Assembly: GCA_024998595.1 (NCBI GenBank)
Contig: JACOEK010000003.1
Coordinates: 124,001 to 188,000, forward strand
Origin: Nitrospira sp.
GTDB taxonomy: Bacteria; Nitrospirota; Nitrospiria; Nitrospirales; Nitrospiraceae
Reading direction: 5' to 3'
DNA: 64,000 nt
Shown: positions 47,177 through 54,922 of the stretch, one piece after another
Numbering within the stretch: position 1 is the stretch's first letter
Layout: each line of letters begins with the position of its first letter
Translations under genes and position numbers: made by a program
Notes under the pieces: generated by a model
Told to the model about the DNA's origin: nothing
Databases searched by the model: none
The model's input: only the letters and a program-made list of their open reading frames with translations

Positions 47177-47830
47177 TCAGTTAAAACCGAATTGCTTCAG
47201 GATTTCGTCCGCGAGATCCTGATCCATCGACGTATTTTTCGTGGCTTCCAGTTGCTTCAGCATTTGGCTGGCTTTCCCCTGATCGGTTTTGGCCGCCTGC
47301 TTTTGATAGGGACCGAAGACCACCACGAGTTGAAGCAGCTTATGCTCGACTTCATCCAGAATCGTGACGAGTTTATTGACGCTCTGCGCCACCAGATCTT
47401 GAAACGATAAGGCCGTCATGATATCGAGCAGCCGTTTGTCGTCCTGTCCGAGCCCCTGCCCCAGTACCTGCATCTGTTGCATGAGTGCGGGAGATGCCTT
47501 TGCTAGCTGCAGCGTCTGTGTCATTTCCTTCAGCAGCTTACTGAGATGGGCGTGGTTGTCCTGAATGGCCTCCACCTCTAGCATCACTCGATGCGTCCCC
47601 TGTTCGGTCTGTGTCTTCAAATTCAACAGATGGGTTTGCGCTTGCGGCAGTTGTTCCGTGGAAGTGCTGACTGGAGTGCTGAACTCCGAGAGGGTTTTCA
47701 TCGTGGTATCGATGAACCGAGCCAGCTCTCCGAGTTCCTCGTAGAGTTTCGTGTCGGGCGTCTTGTCCGCCGGTTCTTCCTCATTGACCACTTCCTGCGA
47801 TTTTGCCGCCGCGCGTGGTTGTGCCATCAT
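47177..47830 (-). CDS. cheZ: CheZ-type CheY-P phosphatase
   Basis: CheZ dephosphorylates CheY-P. This 217-residue, largely helical protein has LLDIMTALSFQDLVAQSVNK with Asp145 and Gln149 in the position of the E. coli active-site Asp143/Gln147, and a C-terminal CheY-binding segment QDLADEILKQFGFN like the E. coli VDDLLDSLGF. Long helices between about residues 30 and 150 fit the coiled-coil hairpin. It is adjacent to cheA (8 bases) and cheY2 (21 bases). Identification rests on motifs; overall similarity to E. coli CheZ is probably low. Confidence 0.85.
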   Translation of the reverse strand: MMAQPRAAAKSQEVVNEEEPADKTPDTKLYEELGELARFIDTTMKTLSEFSTPVSTSTEQLPQAQTHLLNLKTQTEQGTHRVMLEVEAIQDNHAHLSKLLKEMTQTLQLAKASPALMQQMQVLGQGLGQDDKRLLDIMTALSFQDLVAQSVNKLVTILDEVEHKLLQLVVVFGPYQKQAAKTDQGKASQMLKQLEATKNTSMDQDLADEILKQFGFN

Positions 47831-47851
47831 GCCCTCACCGGTTAAAGACGA

Positions 47852-48232
47852 TTACTTGAAAATCTTGTTGATCTTCTCTTGCATCGTCTCAGCGGTGAAC
47901 GGCTTGACGACGTAATTGCTGACTCCTGCCTGGACGGCTTCCATGAGGTTTTCTTTCTGGGCTTCGGCCGTGACCATTAGAACCGGGATTTTCTTCAGGC
48001 TTTCATCTGCCCGAATCGCGCGCAGCATATCGATGCCCATCATGACCGGCATGTTCCAGTCCGACACCACGAAGCCATAGGTCTCTGCCTTGAGCTTGGT
48101 GAGTGCTTCCTGGCCGTTTTCAGCTTCTTCCAGATTGTTGAAACCGAGTTGCTTCAGGATATTTTTCACGATGCGCCGCATCGTAGACATGTCATCGACG
48201 ACCAGAATCTTCATATTTGGATCAGCTGGCAT
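47852..48232 (-). CDS. cheY: CheY response regulator (set 2)
   Basis: This 126-residue CheY has [20 protein letters not shown], the phosphoacceptor Asp in [31 protein letters not shown] and the Lys in [10 protein letters not shown]. The [16 protein letters not shown] segment is close to the canonical E. coli CheY, and the protein may bind FliM. It is flanked by cheR2 and cheZ, which favours it as the motor-controlling CheY of the window. Confidence 0.96.
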   Translation of the reverse strand: MPADPNMKILVVDDMSTMRRIVKNILKQLGFNNLEEAENGQEALTKLKAETYGFVVSDWNMPVMMGIDMLRAIRADESLKKIPVLMVTAEAQKENLMEAVQAGVSNYVVKPFTAETMQEKINKIFK

Positions 48233-48244
48233 GGGTCATCCTCC

Positions 48245-49108
48245 TTACTGTTTTTCATGAATAACTGAACGGCCCGCATGAATCGTTTTAAAATGCCCCG
48301 CCGTATCGTGCAGGGTCTCTGAAAACCCGATCATCAGGTATCCCTTCGGGCGCAGGGCATCGCGCAAATCCGAGACGATCTGCGCTTTCGCTTTCTCATC
48401 GAAATAGATCAGACAGTTGCGACAAAAAATGATGTCAATGCCGCGGATGAGTTTCAGTCTTGGACGGTCGTAGAGGTTCACGTTCATGAACCGCACCATG
48501 TCCTTCACCTGGGGTACCAGCGTTTGGGTTTCTTTTTTCCCGCTGAAGTAGCGCGCGAGCATGGCCGGAGGAACCTTACGCAACGAATGAGATGAATAGG
48601 TCGCTGTCCGCGCGATGTTCAGGACGTTTTCACTGATATCGGTCGCCAGGATATCGATGGTCCAGCCGGCAAGCGGTGGGTAGTCGCGGAGCAACAGTGC
48701 CAATGTATAGGGTTCGTCCCCGGTCGAGCAGGCGGCACTCCAGATCCGAAGTTGTTTCGTCTGGGCGTTCGTTTTCATTACTTCCGGAATCATGACCTTC
48801 ATAAAACTGTCGAGCTGAGCCTCGTCACGAAAGAAGTAGGTCTCATTTGTGGTGATGACCGTATACAGTTCGGTGATTTCCCGGTCACGGTAGGCATCGA
48901 AGCGCAAAAAATTGAGATAGTTTTCGAACGTCTGACAACGGCAGGCCTTCAAACGAGGAAGTAACCGGCTTTCGAGCAGGTACGTCTTGTTGTCCTGAAA
49001 ATGAATGCCGGTCTTCTCATAGATGAGATCCCGGAGCTGCTTGAATGTGTCGGGGGACAGCTTGGGGGCAGGCAGCTCCGCTTTTCTCACCGTGTTGGTA
49101 TCGGCCAT
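48245..49108 (-). CDS. cheR: Chemotaxis protein methyltransferase CheR (set 2)
   Basis: This 287-residue CheR has the N-terminal helical domain (TFKQLRDLIYEKTGIHFQDN) and catalytic domain with LRIWSAACSTGDEPYTLALL (SAM-binding), DISENVLNIARTATYSSHSL, DIIFCRNCLIYFDEKAKAQI and GYLMIGFSETL. The ATG at 49108 has GAGG 6 bases upstream; the longer frame upstream is unlikely. It follows the small HTH gene by 107 bases and precedes cheY2 by 12 bases. Confidence 0.95.
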   Translation of the reverse strand: MADTNTVRKAELPAPKLSPDTFKQLRDLIYEKTGIHFQDNKTYLLESRLLPRLKACRCQTFENYLNFLRFDAYRDREITELYTVITTNETYFFRDEAQLDSFMKVMIPEVMKTNAQTKQLRIWSAACSTGDEPYTLALLLRDYPPLAGWTIDILATDISENVLNIARTATYSSHSLRKVPPAMLARYFSGKKETQTLVPQVKDMVRFMNVNLYDRPRLKLIRGIDIIFCRNCLIYFDEKAKAQIVSDLRDALRPKGYLMIGFSETLHDTAGHFKTIHAGRSVIHEKQ

Positions 49109-49215
49109 TGCATACCTCGTTCGAACGCTAAAGATGACCTGAGTCATCGGACATCCCATGGAGTCCGCGTCGCTCAGGTGTTGTCGGGCCCGGCATGTCC
49201 GTCTCTTCGACGAGA

Positions 49216-49446
49216 TCAGTGATGCTGGGTCCGACTGTGCATCCATTCGTGAATGTCGCGTCGAAGAAAGCGCCAGTGCTTTCCGATTTTGGAAGCAGGC
49301 AATTCTCCCAGACGCGCGAGTTTATACACCGTGGATTTCGGCACACGCAGAAACCGCGCGACGTCCGACACGGTGAGAATCTCGCCTTCCGAAGGCGATA
49401 CACTGTCGAGGCTGACGTTGGTTGTGGGCGCAATAGCGTTGTTCAT
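49216..49446 (-). CDS. Small excisionase/AlpA-type helix-turn-helix DNA-binding protein
   Basis: This 76-residue protein (if the ATG at 49446 is used) has the winged-HTH pattern of excisionase-family/MerR-like regulators: LTVSDVARFLRVPKSTVYKL, then ARLGELPASKIGKHWRFLRR and DIHEWMHS. The alternative ATG at 49473 overlaps the sigma-28-like promoter at 49457-49484 and would lie upstream of its expected start site. With that start site near 49450 the message would be nearly leaderless for ATG 49446. Members of this domain family control genes, not just phage excision. It is the first gene of the set 2 chemotaxis operon, so it may regulate motility. Confidence 0.78.
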   Translation of the reverse strand: MNNAIAPTTNVSLDSVSPSEGEILTVSDVARFLRVPKSTVYKLARLGELPASKIGKHWRFLRRDIHEWMHSRTQHH

Positions 49447-49456
49447 GACGGATATG

Positions 49457-49484
49457 GTATCGGTGGGCGCCATCTCAAACTTTA
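49457..49484 (-). promoter_or_regulatory. Sigma-28-like promoter of the HTH-cheR-cheY-cheZ-cheA operon
   Basis: On the minus strand TAAAGTTT (49477-49484) is a perfect 8 of 8 match to the sigma-28 -35 consensus, followed after 12 bases by ACCGATAC (49457-49464; 6 of 8). This is the best-matching of the four such elements. It overlaps the longest reading of the small HTH gene and so supports its shorter start. Confidence 0.78.
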
Positions 49485-49632
49485 GTTGCCCGTTCTTGAA
49501 CGATGGGGTTTAATAAGACACAGATTGCGAACCGGCTTGAAATGTCTCCCGGAGACCCGTTCGGCTTAGGTTCTTCGGACGAAGGACCGAGAACAGATTT
49601 TCGGCAATCACACACAAGGTTGAGAGCTCTGA

Positions 49633-50562
49633 ATGGCCACGATCGTTTCGATAGGATCAGGCAAAGGCGGTGTGGGAAAAAGCGTTATCGCCGCCAACTT
49701 GGCCATGTTGCTGGCCAAACGGGGCAAGCGCGTGGTTCTGGCTGATCTCGATGTGGGAGGCGCCGACGCGCACATTCTCTTCGGTTTGCTGAATCCTCTT
49801 CGCACCCTGACCGATTTCGTTGAACGGCGGGTTGAACGTTTGGAAGAGGTGCTTCAGCCGATCTCGGCCCACCCCTTCCTGCAACTACTGCCTGGCACCG
49901 GGGATACGCTGGCGACCGCCAATCTACCCTATGCCAAGAAAAAGCGGCTTATTCGCCACTTCTCCCAGTTACAAGCTGACGTCATCATCGCCGATATCGG
50001 CGCCGGCACCAGTTACCATGCGCTGGATTTCTTTCTCATGGCCGACCGTTATCTGACCGTGGCAACTCCGGATCCGACCTCGGTCCTCGACCTATACCGA
50101 TTCATCAAACTCGCCGCCATTCGACGGGTGTTATCGGCGTTTTTGTCCCGGGACGCCGTGAGCGAGGCGCTCTCGGATCGCGATTTTTCCAGTATCGATG
50201 ACGTCATTCAGGCGGTGGGTGAGACGGATCCGAATGCAAAGGAAACTGCCAGCCGGACGCTGCAAGGCTTTCAGCCCAACCTCATCGTGAACCGCGTATC
50301 AGGCAAATCCCGAGTGAATGTGCTGCAGTTGAAAAAGCTGCTGAAGGAGTATGTCGGGGGCGATTTGACGATGCTGGGGGAGATTCCAGACGATCCGGCG
50401 ATGACCCGCGCCGTTCGCAGCTACCTGCCGGTGGTCGAATTTGAGCCCACCGCGCCTGCTTCCGTTGCCCTTAATACCGCGGCCGATGCGCTCTTGGCTG
50501 AACTCGCCAGACCTGCGATGATACCGGCCGAATCCGCTGCCTCACCGGAACGGGCGGCATAG
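49633..50562 (+). CDS. flhG: FlhG/MinD-family ATPase
   Basis: This 309-residue protein has a deviant Walker A P-loop IGSGKGGVGKSVIAANLAML, the Walker A' VVLADLDVGGADAH, and VIIADIGAGTSYHALDFFLM (Walker B). The MinD/ParA-type layout, with RFIKLAAIRR and LIVNRVSGKSRVNVLQLKK later on, and flagellar/chemotaxis surroundings suggest FlhG (MotR/FleN), which limits flagellar number together with FlhF. FlhF is not in the window. It is divergent from the small HTH gene across about 160 bases and convergent with the PilZ gene. A general ParA/MinD role cannot be excluded. Confidence 0.8.
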   Translation: MATIVSIGSGKGGVGKSVIAANLAMLLAKRGKRVVLADLDVGGADAHILFGLLNPLRTLTDFVERRVERLEEVLQPISAHPFLQLLPGTGDTLATANLPYAKKKRLIRHFSQLQADVIIADIGAGTSYHALDFFLMADRYLTVATPDPTSVLDLYRFIKLAAIRRVLSAFLSRDAVSEALSDRDFSSIDDVIQAVGETDPNAKETASRTLQGFQPNLIVNRVSGKSRVNVLQLKKLLKEYVGGDLTMLGEIPDDPAMTRAVRSYLPVVEFEPTAPASVALNTAADALLAELARPAMIPAESAASPERAA

Positions 50563-50595
50563 ACGATCGCCGCACCTTCTTCTCGCAACCCAGAA

Positions 50596-51216
50596 TTACA
50601 GAAGGCTGTGCGCGGCTTTCCTCGTCCGTAGCCGTTCGGCTTGAACCTGCAGAATATGCCGAATAATCAGTTCCTGTTCGTCGCCGCCCAGGTCGACAAA
50701 CTGGGTGGCGAGATGAAATCCTGCCGAGCCCTGTTCGAGCGGCGTCACCCGGATGATTTTTGCCGTGGTTTCGATCATGCTGAACGGTGGGAGGATTACT
50801 TTTAGCACCAGGAGGTCATCTGCCTGAAATTCGCGGGGTGTGTCAAATCCTAACCCGCCCGCACTGATATCCACATCGGTCAATCTCGCGATCGTCACAC
50901 TGCCCGGGTGACTCTTCACCAGCGATTTGAGAATCGTCTCCAGCATCCAGTCGATTTTCGTGACCCATGGTAGGAGCGGAGAGCCCGCAAACGTCTCCCC
51001 TGCCCGCACCAATAAATCAACGGTCGGCTTCGAGACCGCAGTGGCAATGGTGTCTTCTGTCGCTGGAGGCAGGTACCGGTTCATGGCTTCCACCGGTTCA
51101 TCGGCCCGCCGATACTCGAGCAGCAGTCGATCGTCGATGCGAAGCCATTCGCGCCGCTCCTCATTCTTGATGTCGTGGTGTGGGCGTTGAAACAGCCCGT
51201 CGGGTGAAGGCGTCAT
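50596..51216 (-). CDS. PilZ-domain protein with a long insertion between its two c-di-GMP motifs
   Basis: This 206-residue protein has the N-terminal RxxxR (Arg22-Arg26 in RREWLRI) and the DxSxxG motif (Asp116-Gly121 in DISAGGLGF) of c-di-GMP-binding PilZ domains. About 90 residues lie between them instead of roughly 20-30, so a helical insert (around 66-105, with WVTKIDWMLETILKSLVKSH) interrupts the barrel. It ends the fliC-flaG-fliD-fliS-fliT order and could link c-di-GMP to filament or motor output. The residues needed for ligand binding are present, but the insert may alter it. The next gene is the convergent flhG-like one. Confidence 0.8.
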   Translation of the reverse strand: MTPSPDGLFQRPHHDIKNEERREWLRIDDRLLLEYRRADEPVEAMNRYLPPATEDTIATAVSKPTVDLLVRAGETFAGSPLLPWVTKIDWMLETILKSLVKSHPGSVTIARLTDVDISAGGLGFDTPREFQADDLLVLKVILPPFSMIETTAKIIRVTPLEQGSAGFHLATQFVDLGGDEQELIIRHILQVQAERLRTRKAAHSLL

Positions 51217-51272
51217 ACCAGACCTCTACGGTGGAAGATCACGGGGAGCCAGGCTATCTGGCCGCACGAACC

Positions 51273-51617
51273 TCAGGCTTCACAATGTATCGTTACACTG
51301 TCAGAGGCGAGTTGTCCGCTACTTTCGCGTAATTGGCGCAGATGGCGTTTCACTTGGGCGGCCTCAGACAAGAGACCTGAGATTCCCGCTTGAGCGACCA
51401 GGATGGCCTTGCGGACTTCTTCGTCCATGCTGAGAAGCTGTTGCGCGAATACGCGGTCGGGCACCCAACCAGCCAGACTGACCCCACGCGCGCTATAGCA
51501 GGCGTCGACTTGATCCCAGTCGCCGGCACGAGCGGCGTCCAGCGCTTGGATAGTGAGCAGTTCGATGGAGCGACGATCGTGAAGTGAAGTGGTAGTGGAG
51601 GGATTAGCTACCGACAT
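51273..51617 (-). CDS. fliT: FliT-like flagellar chaperone candidate
   Basis: This 114-residue protein is mainly helical (IELLTIQALDAARAGDWDQV, later KAILVAQAGISGLLSEAAQV). FliT proteins are small helical chaperones of FliD; sequence conservation is low, so the call relies on its place just after fliS and fliD. It starts 14 bases inside the fliS end (overlap 51604-51617). No other domain was recognised. A general flagellar chaperone is the safer statement. Confidence 0.65.
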   Translation of the reverse strand: MSVANPSTTTSLHDRRSIELLTIQALDAARAGDWDQVDACYSARGVSLAGWVPDRVFAQQLLSMDEEVRKAILVAQAGISGLLSEAAQVKRHLRQLRESSGQLASDSVTIHCEA

Positions 51618-51996
51618 GCGCCACCGCTTCTTGCCGCGCCACCACCTGCCAACCTTCCCGGAGGGTCGTCAGACAGCGAATCGGTCCATCCAGGTGTTTG
51701 CCGTTATGCCGAAGATTGGCTTGGATACACTGCTGAACCATGTAGTCATACAACCGGTGCAGAGACACGGCGATCTCCCCGCCTCGTTCGAAATCGAGGA
51801 CGCTGGACAGTTCACCGACAATCGCCATACTGCGATCGAGGAAACGAGCCTTATCTTTGTAGTTGTTCGTGAGAATGGCTTCCCGGGCAAGTTCCATCGA
51901 TTGAATGGCCGAATCGTAGAGCAGCACGATCAGTTGCACACGACTGGCTGTCATTACTTGCGTCTGTTGATAGGCGTTAGCTGCCGTAGCAATCAT
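51604..51996 (-). CDS. fliS: Flagellar export chaperone FliS
   Basis: FliS binds flagellin and prevents premature assembly. The 130-residue protein has the family pattern: YQQTQVMTASRVQLIVLLYD near the N-terminus, LAREAILTNNYKDKARFLDR and GGEIAVSLHRLYDYMVQQCI, all helical. It is encoded 15 bases after fliD and overlaps the FliT-like gene by 14 bases. The order fliD-fliS-fliT is common. Confidence 0.94.
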   Translation of the reverse strand: MIATAANAYQQTQVMTASRVQLIVLLYDSAIQSMELAREAILTNNYKDKARFLDRSMAIVGELSSVLDFERGGEIAVSLHRLYDYMVQQCIQANLRHNGKHLDGPIRCLTTLREGWQVVARQEAVAHVGS

Positions 51997-52011
51997 GGTG
52001 ACCTTATGGGG

Positions 52012-53406
52012 TTATTGTAACGCCTTGAGAGCGCTGGTTTGGCTTTGGAGCTTTTGTAGGAGTGAATCCAGGGATGCGAATTGCAGTCGCAACCGTTCTT
52101 CATATTGCGACGCGATATCTTCCTTGCGGCCGATTTCATCGGTGAGTTTGCTGATCTGACTGGTGATCGAGGTCTTTCTGATCGTAAACGAACCGGTATC
52201 GATCGCATCGAGAAAATCGACGGCCTTGACCACCCGATCCGCAATTCCGCTTGATGTGGTTTGTGTGACAAACAGAGCTTTCGTTGCACTGTAGTTGCTC
52301 GCCAATGCCGCGTCCAATTTGGCGTCGTCTATGGTGACGGTCCCATCGCGCTCCGTTTTGAATCCGACTGCCCCCAAGCTTTTGTACGTGGACAATCCCC
52401 CGACCTCTCCGGAGAGCGCTGTGCGTAATTGGCTCAAGACGCTTTTCGCCGTACTCTCATTGAAAAATATTCCGCCGGTCTTCGTCGAGATATCATAGGT
52501 GGTTCGTTCATTGACGAATTTCACAATATCGTTGTAGGCGGTCGCCAGAGTCTGGATATTGGTTTTAACGCTGTCGGGATCGGTCGTGATGTTGACCGTG
52601 ACCGGCTCCGGTGTCGGTGTGGTGACGGTCTTGGATTTCAGGGTGAGTGTGACATCCGGAATGGCGTCGCTGATCACATTGCTTTCACGTTCGATTGAAA
52701 TCGTCGTTTGGTCAGGTTCTCCGATCACCACGATGGCGTTCTGGCCTGCTTGGAGCGTACTGCTCCCTCCGGTCCCGCTCGTGTTGGTAAAGTCTAAACT
52801 CGTACTGTCCGCGACGACCGTCACCGCATTCGCGGCGCCTGATGCCGTAGCGGTGAGGGTCAAGCGATAGGCCGGAGTCGATACGGTTCCGGTATTGATG
52901 ACGGAAGCGGTCACGCCGGCTCCCAGATCGTTGATGGCGGATCGAAGGTCGTCCAGAGTGGCGCCATCGTTGAGCGTCACGGTTTGATTCGCACCGCTTC
53001 CGACTTTGAAGGTAAAGGTGCCAGAGCCGCCGGAAACGATCGGAGTGGTCGTGGCTGCGACGGCTTTGCCCGCACTGTTGGTAATCTGATGCGCCTTGGC
53101 GAGTTGCGTAACCTGCACCGTATAACTGCCGGTGGCCGCGCCTGCGCCGGCCTGAGCGGTCATCTTGGTCTCATCGCTGACGGTGGTGGTCGTACGGTCG
53201 AAACTGTTTGGGAGGCGAAGCGCATTGGCTGCGCTCTGAAGTGCGAGCAGCTTGTTGCCCAGGGTCCCGTAGTCGGTCAGTTTAGTCTGCAGGTCTTTTT
53301 TCTTCGCGTTTAACGCGTCGATCGGCAGGCGTTGGACTTTGGCCAACTCTGAAACGACTTGGCCAAAGTCCACACCATTGCCTAACCCGCCGAAACTGAT
53401 CGCCAT
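52012..53406 (-). CDS. fliD: Flagellar hook-associated protein 2 (filament cap) FliD
   Basis: FliD caps the filament and promotes flagellin folding. This 464-residue protein has the FliD N-terminal region (MAISFGGLGNGVDFGQVVSE, LPIDALNAKKKDLQTKLTDY), a variable middle rich in Ser, Thr and Val with NITTDPDSVKTNIQTLATAY, and the FliD C-terminal segment (DEIGRKEDIASQYEERLRLQ, ending in coiled coil LQKLQSQTSALKALQ). It starts 27 bases after flaG and precedes fliS. Confidence 0.95.
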   Translation of the reverse strand: MAISFGGLGNGVDFGQVVSELAKVQRLPIDALNAKKKDLQTKLTDYGTLGNKLLALQSAANALRLPNSFDRTTTTVSDETKMTAQAGAGAATGSYTVQVTQLAKAHQITNSAGKAVAATTTPIVSGGSGTFTFKVGSGANQTVTLNDGATLDDLRSAINDLGAGVTASVINTGTVSTPAYRLTLTATASGAANAVTVVADSTSLDFTNTSGTGGSSTLQAGQNAIVVIGEPDQTTISIERESNVISDAIPDVTLTLKSKTVTTPTPEPVTVNITTDPDSVKTNIQTLATAYNDIVKFVNERTTYDISTKTGGIFFNESTAKSVLSQLRTALSGEVGGLSTYKSLGAVGFKTERDGTVTIDDAKLDAALASNYSATKALFVTQTTSSGIADRVVKAVDFLDAIDTGSFTIRKTSITSQISKLTDEIGRKEDIASQYEERLRLQFASLDSLLQKLQSQTSALKALQ

Positions 53407-53433
53407 GACATCCCTTTCATGTCGTTGCGCAGG

Positions 53434-53793
53434 TTACACCTTGTGATGCAGGAGCAGCCCCGTGGGCGTTTCCAGCCTCTTCGCAAGGTCGATGACTTCC
53501 TGCTGTGGTATCTGGCGGATTATGGTACCGGAATCCCCGTCCATCACCTTAACGACCACCCGGTCCAGATCCGGATCGACGGTAAACTCCAGCCTGGAGT
53601 CTGCCTTCTTGAACACCTCACGCACGCGCGTGAGAGCCTGTTCCAGATCTTTTCCTTTAGTCTCAGCCGTAGACGACTCAGATTCCGGAGCTTTGGCCTC
53701 GACTTTCTTTTCAGTCGGATGCTGCGGCCCGTTCTGACTCGCCTGAATAGCGGCTGCGGGGAGGTCTTTATAATTGGAAACATCGTGGACCAT
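53434..53793 (-). CDS. flaG: FlaG-family flagellar protein
   Basis: FlaG affects filament length in other bacteria. This 119-residue protein has a Ser/Glu/Lys-rich N-terminal half and a C-terminal FlaG core with LEFTVDPDLDRVVVKVMDGD and GTIIRQIPQQEVIDLAKRLE. It lies between fliC and fliD. A 12-bp hairpin separates it from the fliC stop and may reduce its expression relative to flagellin. Confidence 0.93.
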   Translation of the reverse strand: MVHDVSNYKDLPAAAIQASQNGPQHPTEKKVEAKAPESESSTAETKGKDLEQALTRVREVFKKADSRLEFTVDPDLDRVVVKVMDGDSGTIIRQIPQQEVIDLAKRLETPTGLLLHHKV

Positions 53794-53817
53794 GTTACCC
53801 TCCTAGGATCAGGCCGT

Positions 53818-53845
53818 GGGTAGCTCTCCCCTCGGAGAGCTACCC
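53818..53845 (-). terminator. Perfect 12-bp hairpin between fliC and flaG
   Basis: GGGTAGCTCTCC and GGAGAGCTACCC form a perfect 12-bp stem with the loop CCTC, 13 bases after the fliC stop. No U-tract follows on the transcript. It probably works as a partial terminator or stabilises the flagellin 3' end, as hairpins downstream of fliC often do; full termination would leave flaG-fliD-fliS-fliT without an obvious promoter. Confidence 0.6.
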
Positions 53846-53858
53846 GCCGGCTGAAACC

Positions 53859-54686
53859 TTAACCTCTCAGCAGCGCTAACGCTTGCTGTGGCAGCGAATT
53901 GGCCTGGGCCAAAATTGCGATGCCGGATTGGGTGAGGATCTGGTTCTTCGTGAACACAGATGTTTCCTGGGCAATGTCCGCATCGCGAATCCGCGATTCG
54001 GCCGCTGTGAAGTTCTCGGCCGTGACCGTCAGATTCTGGATCGCGACTTCGAACCGGCTCTGGATCGAACCGTAATTCGCACGGGCGGTTGCGACCGCGC
54101 TGATCGCGCTGTCGATCTTGGCAAGCATCGACTGCGCAGCCGTCGCCGTCGACACGCTTGCGCCGGTCAAGCCGACCGCCGCCACGTCGAGGTCATCCAA
54201 GGCCACATTCAACGAGTTGCCCGATCCACTCTTGAAGCCGATGAAGACTTCAAAGGTGTTGCTGCTTCCACTCAGAAGCGGCTGACCGTTATATTCCGTC
54301 GTCGTTGCAATTCGGTCGATTTCCGAACGCAACGCCACAAATTCCTGGTCCAGATAGGAACGCTCGGTCGTTCCCAGCGTACCGCTGGCAGACTGAGTCG
54401 CCAACTCACGCATACGAGACAGCAAGCTGCCGACCGTGGCCGCCGCACCGTCTGCGACCTGCGTCAAGCTGATGCCGTCTCCGGCGTTTCGATTGGCCTG
54501 ATTGATACTACGAATCTGCGCCCGCAAAGTTTCGGACACGCCCAAACCGGCCGCGTCATCCGCCGCACGGGTGATCCGCAAACCTGACGACAATCGTTCA
54601 ACCGAACGACCCAATTGAGCTTGGTTGACTGCCAGGTTTCGCTGAGCTGCCAGGGACGCAACGTTGGTATTGACTACTAATGCCAT
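53859..54686 (-). CDS. fliC: Flagellin FliC
   Basis: This 275-residue flagellin is the main filament subunit. It has the conserved D0/D1 N-terminal region (MALVVNTNVASLAAQRNLAV, SVERLSSGLRITRAADDAAG, NRNAGDGISLTQVADGAAAT) and the C-terminal region (AENFTAAESRIRDADIAQET, FTKNQILTQSGIAILAQANS, LPQQALALLRG). The central variable part is short (about residues 140-190), which is typical of minimal flagellins. A strong Shine-Dalgarno (AGGAGGA) precedes the ATG at 54686 and a sigma-28-like promoter lies upstream. The following glycosyltransferase genes suggest post-translational glycosylation. Confidence 0.97.
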   Translation of the reverse strand: MALVVNTNVASLAAQRNLAVNQAQLGRSVERLSSGLRITRAADDAAGLGVSETLRAQIRSINQANRNAGDGISLTQVADGAAATVGSLLSRMRELATQSASGTLGTTERSYLDQEFVALRSEIDRIATTTEYNGQPLLSGSSNTFEVFIGFKSGSGNSLNVALDDLDVAAVGLTGASVSTATAAQSMLAKIDSAISAVATARANYGSIQSRFEVAIQNLTVTAENFTAAESRIRDADIAQETSVFTKNQILTQSGIAILAQANSLPQQALALLRG

Positions 54687-54817
54687 GACGTACTTCCTCC
54701 TGAAGATTCCGCACTACTCTCGGAGTCGCCAGCGTCCGTGCCGACGAGGTGGTAACCAGGTCTGATGGAGATGTGGCCACATCCCCGCTGTGCCTCGTTA
54801 CCGTGTTGCTGTGCCCC

Positions 54818-54845
54818 TTATCGGTAGGCTTTCAGGAAGACTTAA
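54818..54845 (-). promoter_or_regulatory. Sigma-28-like promoter of fliC
   Basis: On the minus strand TTAAGTCT (54838-54845; 6 of 8 with TAAAGTTT) and ACCGATAA (54818-54825; 7 of 8 with GCCGATAA) are separated by 12 bases. It lies about 130 bases upstream of the flagellin start, giving a long 5' leader. A second ACCGATAC box (54886-54893) lies further upstream but its -35 (TTATACAA) is poor. The position before flagellin is where a FliA promoter is expected. Confidence 0.78.
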
Positions 54846-54922
54846 GCGGTTCAAGATACGCAGGAAATGGCTGCAATGAGGAACAGTATCGGTCGGAGTG
54901 CCATATTGTATAACAACGAACA

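Noticed and set aside
49216-49473. Small HTH protein as sign of an integrated phage or plasmid element
   Set aside because: No integrase, attachment-site repeat, phage or conjugation gene is nearby, and it heads a chemotaxis operon.
54886-54913. Second sigma-28-like element upstream of fliC (ACCGATAC, 12-base spacer)
   Set aside because: The -35 partner TTATACAA lacks the AAG core; kept only as a note in the fliC promoter entry.
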